A DNA stretch of 64,000 nucleotides from the NCBI RefSeq assembly GCF_943734655.1, contig NC_071354.1, positions 55,035,544-55,099,543 on the forward strand, written 5' to 3'. The notes below the pieces were generated by a model. The model was given only the letters and a program-made list of their open reading frames with translations, searched no databases and was not told the origin of the DNA. Origin of the DNA: Sabethes cyaneus (taxonomy: Eukaryota; Arthropoda; Insecta; Diptera; Culicidae). This document shows positions 54,690 through 64,000 of the stretch, piece by piece. A program made the translations under genes and the position numbers. Each line of letters opens with the position of its first letter. Within the stretch, counting starts at the first letter, position 1.

Positions 54690-54865
54690 GCCTAAAAAAC
54701 GTGTAAGTTCTGAAATTGGCGTAACAAAACGCATCAATTTCAAAATTTGCGTCAAACACCTTGTTAATTCCAAAACTTCGAGTAAAAATAGACGCGTAGA
54801 ACACAGCCACATAAATTGCGAAAATCATTTTAAAAGAACTGTCATAAAAAAGTGTGAGAGTCACC
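54690..54865. repeat. Degenerate CGCGTAAATTCCGAAA-type repeat
   Basis: Units such as CGTGTAAGTTCTGAAATTGG and TTGTTAATTCCAAAACTTCG follow the layout of the tandem at 32020-32246, but more decayed. Confidence 0.6.
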
Positions 54866-55040
54866 TCAGGGACAATTCAAATATGACGTCCATCGAGTTT
54901 CTGCTTTTTAGAACCCCGCCACCCACCTTCCTCTCTGTCCAATTGTGTCACAAATCTGAGCCCCCCCCCCTCCCTTTGGCCATCACACAAAGTCGAAAAA
55001 AAAAAAAATGCATATCAAAAGTAAAAGGTGGTTAACAAAA
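54866..55040. other. Spacer
   Basis: It contains a C-run (54961-54973) and an A-run (54997-55009). No gene. Confidence 0.4.
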
Positions 55041-56035
55041 CTTTCTTCTTCTTCTTCAGCAGCATAGAGCCGGGGTGGCTCGTGCTGTTTCAAGCACTCG
55101 TTTCCATTCAAATCGGTCTTGGGCCACTCGTAGCCAATTTCCTAGTCGTCTCAGAAGTCGCAAATCGCTTTCGACCTGGTCGAGCCATCGTGCGCGTTGG
55201 GCCCCCTGTTCCTGGAGCCAGTGGGGTTGTTGAAGAGAACTATTTTCGTCGCACTGTCGTCCGGCATCCTTACGACGTATCCGGCCCACCGTAGCCTGCT
55301 AACTTTCGCTAGATGTACGATTCATACGCCTCCGCCACTCTCCGCTTTCAGTTTGTACTCCGCCAAATATCGTCCGCAGCACTTTCCGCTCAAACACGGC
55401 AAGGGCGCGTATGTCCTCCGTAAGCAGCGTCACGGCTTCAAGTCCATTAAGAACTACCGGTCTAATAATGGTTTTGTACATTGTTAGCTTCATGCGGTGG
55501 CGTATGCATCCTGATCGTAGCATTTTACGAAGGGCAAAGTAGGCCCGATTTCCCGCTTGGATGCGCCGCTGGATCTCCTTACTAGTGTTGTTCTCCGCGG
55601 TCACCAGCGATCCCAAATACACGAACTCCTCTACCACTTTTAGTTCATCGCCGTCAACGGTTACCGTCCGTGGGAGGCGCGCATTTGTTTCCTTTGAGCC
55701 TCTTCCTTTCATGTATTTGGTCTTCGACACATTTATTTTTAGCCCAATTCTCCTAGACTCCGCTTTCAGTCTGGCGTAGATTGCCTCCGCCGTCGCAAAG
55801 TTCCTGGCAATGATATCGAAGTCATCTGCAAAGCCTAGAAGTTGGCTACTCTTGGTAAAAATCGTGCCTCTCGTTTGTATGCCCGCTCGTCGGATCACTC
55901 CCTCAAGAGCGATGTTGAACAGCATGCAGGATAGACCGTCACCTTGTCTCAACCCTCGCCGCGTCTCGAAGGGACTCGAGAGTGTCCCAGAGATGCGTAC
56001 GAAACACATCACTCGATCCAATGTAGCTCTGATGT
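55041..56035 (-). pseudogene. RTE-like LINE, 3' half with RT catalytic motif
   Basis: A 240-codon reverse-strand frame (55299-56021) has RRGLRQGDGLSCMLFNIALE at about 21-40 and the catalytic GFADDFDI at about 63-70, followed by RIGLKINVSKTKYMKG, EEFVYLGSL, IRPVVLNGLEAVTLL and FERKVLRTIFGG. A frameshift near 55295 moves the C terminus (NSSLQQPHWLQEQGAQRARW...) to another frame. It is the best-kept RTE-like copy here. It is truncated at its 5' side near 56035, within the segment just before the RT motif RRGLRQGD, and ends in a short GAA-type tail at 55041. RTE-group membership is from motif memory and is probable, not proven. Confidence 0.85.
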
Positions 56036-56432
56036 TGCGTATTTTCCCGGAAAATTTTAATTAAAATTTCCTGATTTTGCCAGATGACCACCCAAGAGTA
56101 TTTTTTAACAAAATCACAAGAAGATTCCACGTGTTTTGTTATTTTTCTCCGCCCGGCTAGTAGACCCTTTTCGGATTTTTTTTGTCGAATTGCCGACTTG
56201 GTTATAATTTTACCTGGATTTCTATGGTGCTTGATTTATGAACTACCAACCAGGGCCCTAATAACATGACCTTCTATTGCAAACCGTCACTAATGCGAAG
56301 CGAAGGCAAGGGAGAATCAGCTTCTAATGAATGAATAATTGGTTAAAACCATTTAGAAATTAAAATAAAAAAAAGAATCAGCTTCATTTATTTGTTTCGA
56401 CGATGAAATTGAAAAAAAAACTCGATAATAAC
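56036..56432. other. Spacer before the hAT element, no gene seen
   Basis: No domain is recognised. The last 8 bp (ATAATAAC) are the left copy of the target duplication. Confidence 0.45.
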
Positions 56433-58173
56433 TAGGGCTGTCTAACCGGTAGTACCGGTAGTACCGAAACCGGTAATACCGGCCAATTTTTGGATACCGA
56501 AATACCGGTTTTGGAAAGGCAAAAAACCGGTATTTCCGGTATTTTCTAATCTGAACTAAATTTGACAAAAGATTATAAAACTCTTTGAAAAACAACTTGG
56601 TGTTAATGCAGACGAGATTCTTCCACTACTAACAATGAAGAAAGTGAAATGGTGGGTCAAATAATTATAGCTCTTGAACCCGTCTAAGGCACATGAGAGC
56701 ATCTTTGCTGTAAAAATGTTTCATTGTATGAGCCAGACGTCGCTTTTCAATTCGTTTTGGAACAACTTGATATTTAAAAGCCACAAAATTATTCGAAGCT
56801 CTCAAATAACGAATTAAGGAAACAAGATCCGGGCCCAGAAACATCACTTACAATAGTAAATTGTTATTCAACCATGAAGTAATGAAGCTTCAGTTGCAAC
56901 CGAAGCAGTGCCGCTTCGTTTCAAAATTGGCTTCAATCAGCGTCATTGAAACGATTTTTACTTCATCATGACGACCGGTTTTAAAGTTTCATTTGTATTT
57001 CTCTATCAAATATTCCGAAGAAGGCCAGCAACTTTGAATTGATTTTGAGTAACATTTCCTACCATTTAACACATATTATGAATAACCCGAATCAGCCCAG
57101 AATTACCCCCATAATCAGGCAAATTTTCAACTTTGAAATGCTATTGTATCAAGGTACAGAGCTAAAATACTTAATGTGATATTTCTTGTCGAACTATATC
57201 TATTTGCCTTCAAAATGGTGTTACCAAATTATGGAAATAGCGATTTGTTTTCATTTTATAGCGAAAAGTATAAAATTTGTCAAGTGATGCCATATGGCAT
57301 CATTGGAATGATTCGGGTTAACCTACTCAACATCGACAAATCGCGCCTGACTGTCAATTGTTGGCATTTGACACAGTAACTAGCTTCAGCAGAAGTTTGT
57401 TGAAACGTTCTGTTCAACAAATGAAACAAGTCGCTTCATGTGTGAAGGTGAGAGAAAGTCAGCTTAATTTATTTGTTTCGACAATGCCGGGCCCTGATCA
57501 GAATACGGGAATCTTTGCACTTGTTGAGCATTCTTGCCATCAAAGAATCTGCCAGGAAAGAATTTGGAATATTTTTCAAGTCTTTCGAGTGATACATTGA
57601 TTAAACAAGGAGATGAAATATGCATCCCACTATCTTCGAATAGTGGGTATGATAACAGAGAAGAGAAGATATCTGTGAAGGATTATGAAGACGATGACGC
57701 TATGCAAGAGTTCCGGTTTGGGGATGGAGGAAAAATTCGTGAAGAGACTGTAGAAGACCGGGGCATTAATTATGCTGTAAACTACAATAAAAGATATTTG
57801 TAAATAATTAAAAACGGGTTTCCCTACGTCAAATTTGGAGAAATGAAAGGAAAATTCCTGATGCGCTTAGAGTCGTTCGTCAGACATCGATGAAAGCGGA
57901 AGTTTTTTCAATTGTTCGAAGCGATGGTAATAAAATTCGTTCTAGTAAGAAAAATAAATCACTTAGAGTATTATATCTGCTTAAATTCTACTTTGATAAG
58001 CAACAATTCTGAAGCTAAAGTTTGAAAATAAAAAAATTTACTGAAAAACATCGACATTTCTATTGATTTCGAATAATCTGCCAATACCGGTATTTTACCG
58101 GTATTACCGGTATTTTCTACGCCAATACCGAAATACCGGTTTTCACCAAAAGCGCCCAATACCGACAGCCCTA
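56433..58173. mobile_element. 1.74-kb hAT-type element with perfect 8-bp target duplication
   Basis: ATAATAAC at 56425-56432 and 58174-58181 flanks perfect 10-bp inverted ends TAGGGCTGTC...GACAGCCCTA. Subterminal clusters of ACCGGTATTACCGG-like motifs sit at both ends (56448-56548 and 58084-58140), such as would serve for transposase binding. Internally there are short frames (56665-56847 reverse; 57358-57600 and 57534-57803 forward). None shows a hAT transposase motif that I recognise, so the element is probably a deletion derivative or carries captured sequence. Confidence 0.92.
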
Positions 58174-58181
58174 ATAATAAC

Positions 58182-58470
58182 AGATGGAAACAATAGCAAT
58201 GATATTAACAGCAATGAAAAGAATAAAACAGAGAAATATGCAGGTAAAATATACTATGGAAATATAAAAAGGCAAATGGCATATGGAAATAGCTGAGAAA
58301 AATATAAAGTAAAACGGAAAATAAAAATAAGCAAGAATAATTAAAAGAACGAACTTAAAATAGACAAAAGATATAAAGAGGAAATGATAAACGGAAAAAT
58401 AGGCAAACAAAATAAAAACATGGAAAAAAACAATGGAAGAAAACAATGGAAATGAAAAAAACATGATTTA
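58182..58470. repeat. Purine-rich tract
   Basis: The A/G-rich + strand resembles the tracts at 22240 and 53880 but is less pure. The reverse-strand Phe-rich frames here are compositional. Confidence 0.65.
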
Positions 58471-61400
58471 TACCAAACTACATTTTGGAAACCGAAATTG
58501 AAACTTGAAAATTTGTAATGGCAAGCTGAAAATTGACTTTGAATTAAGTTATTGGTTTTTTGCAGAAGTGCGTCCTTGAGCAAACGCTAAGCAAAACTTC
58601 GTCTTCACCTTGCTACTGGTGGAACGACTCAACGGTTAGATATTTTATATTCAGTTTTCTTCACTTTTCAAACATATTTCGCTTCACAAAATTCGGTGCA
58701 AGTTTACATTCCATAAGCGAGGAGTTTTCCTTCCGTTTGTCCTTTACCTTTCATATGTGGCGAATAAGTTTTTCATTTTAGCGTTTACCGTGGAATGGAA
58801 GCACCCACGGTAAAGTTTTCGGTTTCGGGTAAAGTCGTCATATTCAAGAAATGTTTTTCTCATACTTTTACCCACTAGAGAGGGTAAACTGCGGAGGGAT
58901 GGCTTATTGGCATCTCGCACAAACACACGGCTGAAGCATGTGCCACAGAAAAACTAGCGGTTGGGTACTGAATGTGTCTCACGAAAAAAGAAGACAGTTT
59001 TTTCCTTATTTTGCTGGTAAAATTTTCTTGATTTCAAAGTTTCGTCACCAGTTTCAGCTAATTTAGTTTTGCGTGGTTGCATGTACGAAGGACTGATCGA
59101 GCACAAGAAATAAAAAAGTCCGAACTCCAGAGTGAAAAGAAAAATATTTATACTAGGAGAAAAGAGAAATATTTCCGCCCATGGAATGCGCGCACAGTTG
59201 TACGGTTGGCTAAATTGGAAAAATATTCGTGAAAACTGCGGAACCATTTGCATGAAACTGGTAAGTTGAGTAACGATCAAGGATGAGGTAAACGGAAGAA
59301 AGCACTTACGCTGCTCTATTCTTTGGATGGTGGAGGAAAAGCTTGATTCGCCAGTGATAGCATTAGTCATTACGAGACAGATGTTCGTGCCGGTAGCTAT
59401 TAGCGTTCGACACGAAACTATTTGTAACGACCCAGATGGCCGAATGAATGAAATATTACTTCTTCATCGATGTGCTCACTGTTGTAGAACTTTTCGGCAG
59501 GAATACTTGTCGGAAGAGAAAGTTCTTCTCTACCTGCCTTTTAATGGACTCGGAAGCTGCGAGCATTTCGCTTGTGTGCGATAAAATTTTAATCATAATA
59601 AAAACCAAAAGCATCCCCACCAAAGGGCTCCGTTACTCAAAGGAGCCATTTCAGCCAAGAACTAAACAGAACATTAATAACTATTAAAGTGATATCGGAT
59701 ATTCACATACTCTGGTTCGGTGCCTATGTCGTTTATCTCGTTTCGTTTGCCCATTTCGAAAAGGAAATGGGCACAGCCTCTGCCAGAGGTCATTATGCTT
59801 TTTAGATGCTGTTACCGTTCCGGGAGGGATGCTCAAGAGATGCATTAGGCTGCTTTTTATTACCAATAGAGTGCTTGATTTCGCACTAAATAATCTTGAA
59901 TTCCCTTTATTAACGTAAAGATAGCACCACATATACTCATTCATTGTTAAAATTGAAAATTCAAGCAAACTGAAAATTTGGGAACTTATCAGATATCTCC
60001 TATGTTGTGCAGCTAAGGTTCTTCCAGTCAGTTATTTTCGAAACATCTCATTGACAGAAGCCCCTGGTTTCTTGGCTAATGTCATCCGCCTTTGAAACTA
60101 CATCGGATGTCTAACCTTCTGCTTGCTCTTACAAATAGTGCTGCTGTGCTGCCGGCAAAGGCAAACCGGCTCAGTAACGTGGTGCCTGCTTCTGTAGTGG
60201 CCACTTTCCGTTCTAAGGGAAGGCACACTCTAGCACAATTGCAATATTGCCACCAGTGCCAGTGCTACCAGGCCAGATCGGTTGGTCAAGCAAAACGCCG
60301 AGAAAACGATGCCCGAGATTCCCTCCCTTTGCTGCCTATACCTACTACTAACACAGTAGACTGCCATCATCATAGGCTTCAGAGACGGCTGCCAGGATAG
60401 TAGCTCTAGATAAGACAAAACGGAAATTAAACCATTAAATTGTGAAGCCTATCCTCGCCCATTAGTGCTACGGTTCAGGCTGTACTGTATGTGTGTATAG
60501 TGCAGGCTTAAAAGCACGGACCTGGTCATTTATTTATATGGAGAACGGAACGGAAAGAGATATACTGAATTTACATCCAGCATGCTAAAGGTGGTGCAGT
60601 CGAAAAGCAGCCACACCAGGTCGTGTCAATAGAGGCCCTAATCTATTCGCCCGGTGTTGAACCTGCTGGACAAACCAACCAGTGGAGCCCTTTTGGCGAA
60701 GGAGAAGGGGGGGTGGTAAACAGAAACTTGAAAGAGATACATATCACATATATTAAAAGTGTAAATTTTTTACAACGTCGAAGTCGTGTTCTTTGTTGGT
60801 ATAAAAATGTTTGTGCAGAGTTTAGGAGGATGTCCGTTGCTAAAGCAGATTTACATTTTTTGGCTCCTTTTATGCTTTACAGGTGATGGGTATTTCAGCA
60901 AGTAAAGTAAATTCTATGTGAAAATATTATACAATTTTTGATCGATTCGCATTAAGAGAGCATTCCAGTCTGTTAAAAAATAAAGCAAAACTCATCATCG
61001 TTACGTTAAACCTGCCAAAAGCGCCGCATTATTTGATCTTGGAGGCTATGCAAACTTTGGACAATGCCGGGGATAGAGACGATGAGTTAAAATACACTGA
61101 TATAGAAGAATTGCGGATTCAGTGCGAAAAGAAAGCGGCTCAAAGCAAATGTTGAACTTACGATGCCCGTTACGTTGTAAAATACAGGACGAAAAAAAAT
61201 GTAAAAGCAATTTTATACAATGTGGGCGTAAACGAGCAAACGGATTAGGGAAGATTTTTCCTAGCAAATATGAAAGAAATGTGCTGACGATTCAACAGCA
61301 GGCAGCGAAAGCGCGGTTGCTGGGTTAATATTTGTAGAAAGTTGAGGCGTTTAAAAAATGTGGAAGATTCTTCCTCCGGATGCCTTGAAAGGATGCTATT

Positions 61401-61667
61401 TTTGTGGTTTTATTTTATTCACCTAACTAGCTGAGTGCTCGGTGCTTTGCCTCCCAGCCACAGATGTATCTGTTATCTTAAAGGAAAATCCGTAACGTAA
61501 GAAATAAATCTCTTATATCTCATTTGAATGGTAAGAAGAGATTGTCATTTGTACTGTTTTCTTTCCGGAAATCAATAAAAAGAAGGAGAGCCTGGCCACC
61601 TATTTGTCATTTACCCTTCTATAGTACCTCAGTTACTTGTAAATGTGTTATTTTTATGTATTTAGAT
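58471..61667. other. 3.2 kb without recognised genes or repeats
   Basis: Several open frames of 60-138 codons (58954-59370 reverse, 59327-59584, 60092-60400) lack domains and splice context that I could trust. The frame at 61122-61328 has a Cys-bearing LRCPLRCKIQDEKKC stretch but no family match. Confidence 0.4.
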
Positions 61668-63394
61668 ACTAGCTGGCCCGACAAACTTCGTGTTGCCACA
61701 AAAAATAAACTGTGTTGTACATAAATCGTGAGTCTCGGATGACCTTTGTCACAATCTCAAGTTTTGCAAGTTTCTGGGGAGTTCATAGGTGTGTTAATAT
61801 ACAAATTTTCCTCACAGTAAAGTAGAAAACAACTCCCCCATTGCTTGATAAAATAACGCAGATAGCATTTAAATATTCGCCATCATTACAAACCATTTCG
61901 CCGAATACCATTTTGCGGAACACCAATTCTCGGTTGACCATAACGCGGGATATAGAGTTTCGCGGAATACCATTTCGCGAAAAACCTTACGCGGGATGTA
62001 CCATTTCACGGAAATCTTTTCGTAGAAAGTATCGTTTCGCAGGGGTGACCCAACTGAAGGAAAGTAATAGAGGTCAGTAGATCTAGAAAAATAATTAAAC
62101 CTAGATAGAGGTGATCTCTACGGGACAGTGGCCGGCGCTTCCGACGGCAGGTCGCCGGCAACACTCGCGGCTCGCGCTGAATTATCTATTGATTGTTTTT
62201 GGTGGTCTTGTTATTGATTAATGTTTTATGAAAGAGTCTAAAATTTCTCGAGTTCGATTCTTTTTCGAGTTACGCAAAAATTTCTGTTTTATTTGTATGA
62301 TAGTCCCCCTACCACAGGGATGAGCGATCTCAAACCATCATTAAAAAAAATTCCTGCCTCCAAAACCCCCCACATGCCAAATTTGGTTGCATTTGCTTAA
62401 TTACTTTTCGACTTATGAGGAAACTTGTATTTCATTTGTATGGGAGCCCTCCCTCCTAAATGGGAGAGGGGTTCTAATTCATCAAAGAAAAAATGCATGC
62501 CTCCAAAAACACCCACATGCCAAATATGGTTCCATTTGATTAATTAGTTCTCGAGTTATAAGGAAATTTATATTTCATTTGTATGGAAGCCCCCCTCATA
62601 AAAAGGCAAGGGGCTCAATCCATCATAGAAAAAAATCATGCCTCCAAAAACACGCACCTGCCAAATATGGTTCCATTTGACTAATTAGTTTTCGAGTTAT
62701 GAGTAAATTTGTATTGCATTTGTATAGGAGCCCCCCCCCCCTCCTAAAGTGGGGAGGGTTCTCAATTCACCATAGAAAAAATTCTTGTCTCCAAAAACAG
62801 CCACATGTAAAATTTTGTTCCATTTGCTTGATTAATTCTCGAGTTATGCAGAAATTTGTGTTTCATTTGTATGGGAGCCCCCGCTCTTACTGGGAGGAGG
62901 GGTCTCTAACCGTCATAGGAACCTTCCCTGGCCCCAAAAACCCCTATATGCAAATTTTCACGCCGATTGGTTCAGTAGTTTTCGATTCTATAAGGAACAT
63001 TCGGGCAGATAGACAGAAATCCATTTTTATAGGTATAGATTTGTATGGGAGCCCCCCCCCCGTCTTAGTGGGGGGAGGGATCCCTAACCATCATAAAAAC
63101 CTTCCCTGGCACCAAAAACCCCTACATGCAAATTTTCACTCTGATCGGTTCAATAGTTTTCGATACTATAAGGAACATAGAGCAGACAGAAATCCATTTT
63201 TATGGGATTTGTATGGGAGCCTTCCCCCCCCCCCCCTCTTAGTGGGGGGGTCTTTTGCCATCGAGAGAACCTTCCGTAGCCCCAAAAACCCCTACATGCA
63301 AATTTTCACGCCGATCGGTTCAGTAGTTTTCGATTCTAAAAGGAACATAGGGACAGACAGACAGACAGAAATCCTTTTTTATAGGTATAGATAT
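61668..63394. mobile_element. Internally repetitive element (CTAGCTGGCCCGACAAACTT type)
   Basis: It starts at TACTAGCTGGCCCGACAAAC then TTCGTGTTGCC, a terminal motif seen in many insect repeats. It ends in ATAGGTATAGAT after a GACAGACAGACAGAAAT stretch. Six modules of about 145-160 bp share TTTGTATGGGAGCCCCCC, a G/C-rich hairpin-like segment, CCAAAAACACCCACATGC and GGTTCCATTTGATTAATTAG. The 254-codon frame across 62699-63463 is a read-through of these modules (repeated SPPPLL..., NPYMQIFTPIGSVVFDS) and not a gene. The class is not assigned. Confidence 0.75.
61885..62045. repeat. ACCATTTCGCGGAAT minisatellite
   Basis: About seven degenerate units of a roughly 20-22-bp repeat around ACCATTTCGCGGAA (for example ATACCATTTTGCGGAACACC, ATACCATTTCGCGAAAAACC) lie within the repetitive element. 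Confidence 0.8.
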
Positions 63395-63664
63395 CAGAGC
63401 CTCCTTCCCGCCTTTATCTTCTTGCCACCTGCATATCTGTTTTCGTTTTGGAAATTCCCATAATACCAATCATATAATACAAGAAACAAAACTTCTTCGC
63501 CACATCTAAATGTCGCTCCCTCTTGTCAGCTTAAAACTTTTATTTCAAAATTCATTTTTTTATTCCATATCCGCACCCCCCCCCCCCACCTTCTTGTCTC
63601 CTAGCCAGAATAACTAGCCAGTATAACACGTCCTACTTATTTGAACATCTCCCTCTAGTTAGGA
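63395..63664. other. Spacer, no gene seen
   Basis: It contains a C-run (63577-63589). Nothing else is recognised. Confidence 0.4.
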
Positions 63665-63880
63665 CCCAAGTAGCACACTTTTGACCCTTCTGGCTGTAGC
63701 AAGTCAGTTATGACCTAAATTTGTCATATACCGGTTGCTACAACTAGTTTCCCAGGTAACAATTTGGGTTTTATTACACTCTTATGATGACAGTTAGGAC
63801 CAAAATTGACCATGAAAACGTCATAAGAGTACAATAAAACTCACATTGTTGCTTGGGTTGTAACAACTGTGCTAGCAAGG
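63665..63880. mobile_element. MITE with AGTAGCACA ends, interrupted by another MITE
   Basis: The left end is CCCAAGTAGCACACTTTTGA and the right end reverse-complemented is CCTTGCTAGCACAGTTG. The uninterrupted relative at 49911-50017 is 107 bp; here the 107-bp palindromic MITE lies between GTTGCTACAACTAGTTT and TTGTAACAACTG. Confidence 0.75.
63751..63857. mobile_element. 108-bp-type palindromic MITE, copy d
   Basis: It begins CCCAGGTAACAATTTGGG and ends in CTTGGG; 107 bp, same orientation as copies a and b. It is nested in the AGTAGCACA MITE. Confidence 0.85.
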
Positions 63881-64000
63881 GGACCATTACTCCTTTCGTA
63901 AACCTCCCAGTGTTGCTTTCTTTATGTCAGGGATCATGTGTGCCAAGTTTGGCGACGAACGGTCAAAGCGTTCTGGAGTTATGGCGGAACATTTTCACAA

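Noticed and set aside
59327..61328. Small frames (85-102 codons), one with a Cys-rich stretch at 61122
   Set aside because: Lengths are as expected by chance at this base composition and no family motif (zinc finger spacing, signal peptide) holds up.
62699..63463. 254-codon frame with repeated Pro-rich and NPYMQIFTPIGSVVFDS segments
   Set aside because: It is a read-through of 145-160-bp repeat modules with C-runs that change frame between copies; unit lengths are not multiples of three throughout.

Overview
The window looks like a large-intron region of a dipteran genome, most probably a culicine mosquito. Three things point there: coding exons of an insect/metazoan Fat-like cadherin, very long introns filled with transposable-element debris, and several repeat types I associate with mosquito genomes. 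These include a tRNA-derived SINE, RTE-like LINE fragments with a GAA-type 3' tail, and short MITEs. There is nothing bacterial or viral here. The species call is inference.

Host gene. Four short + strand exons (791-897, 1223-1430, 13060-13121, 24552-24707) have clean AG/GT borders and matching phases. They join into 178 residues covering the end of one cadherin repeat, one complete repeat and the start of a third. The sequence reads as the FAT1/FAT3/fat-like (Drosophila kugelei) class. The introns are about 0.3, 11.6 and 11.4 kb; the next one must run beyond 35 kb or to the window end. A fifth candidate exon (35630-35794) is phase 0/0, so it could be spliced onto the fourth exon, but it is not cadherin-like and I do not recognise it.

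Layout. 1-1.4 kb: exons. 2.4-7.4 kb: a TIR element, a CR1/Jockey-type reverse transcriptase (RT), RTE fragments and two copies of a 108-bp palindromic MITE. 8.2-11 kb: a TIR element interrupted by a 1.8-kb second element; a paralogue at 32.3 kb shows the uninterrupted state. 15.8-23.9 kb: a mirrored block of low-complexity arrays (a GGACTTGAAATT-type array, then a pyrimidine tract on one side, and its reverse complement on the other) holding a 2.1-kb TTAA-flanked fold-back element, a SINE with a 16-bp target duplication and a TIR element. 27.4-32.8 kb: a dead CR1/Jockey-type LINE split by an RTE copy that is itself broken by two short insertions, then MITEs. 37-43 kb: LINE and RTE remains, another GGACTT array and a 13-bp minisatellite. 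45.9-46.9 kb: a near-perfect 1.04-kb TTAA-flanked palindrome. 50-58 kb: nested TIR elements, a hAT-type MITE, an RTE copy and a 1.74-kb hAT-type element with a perfect 8-bp target duplication. 61.7-63.9 kb: an internally repetitive element and a MITE inside a MITE.

Most long open frames here are not genes. Those at 16-21.7 kb and 22.2-23.5 kb are read-through of pyrimidine/purine tracts, and the paired frames at 46 kb come from a palindrome. I saw no rRNA, CRISPR array or intact tRNA, and no complete transposase gene. The strongest leads are the two TTAA fold-back elements, the mirrored arrays, the recurring AGGCC-ended TIR family with same-strand C-runs, and the unassigned exon at 35.6 kb.
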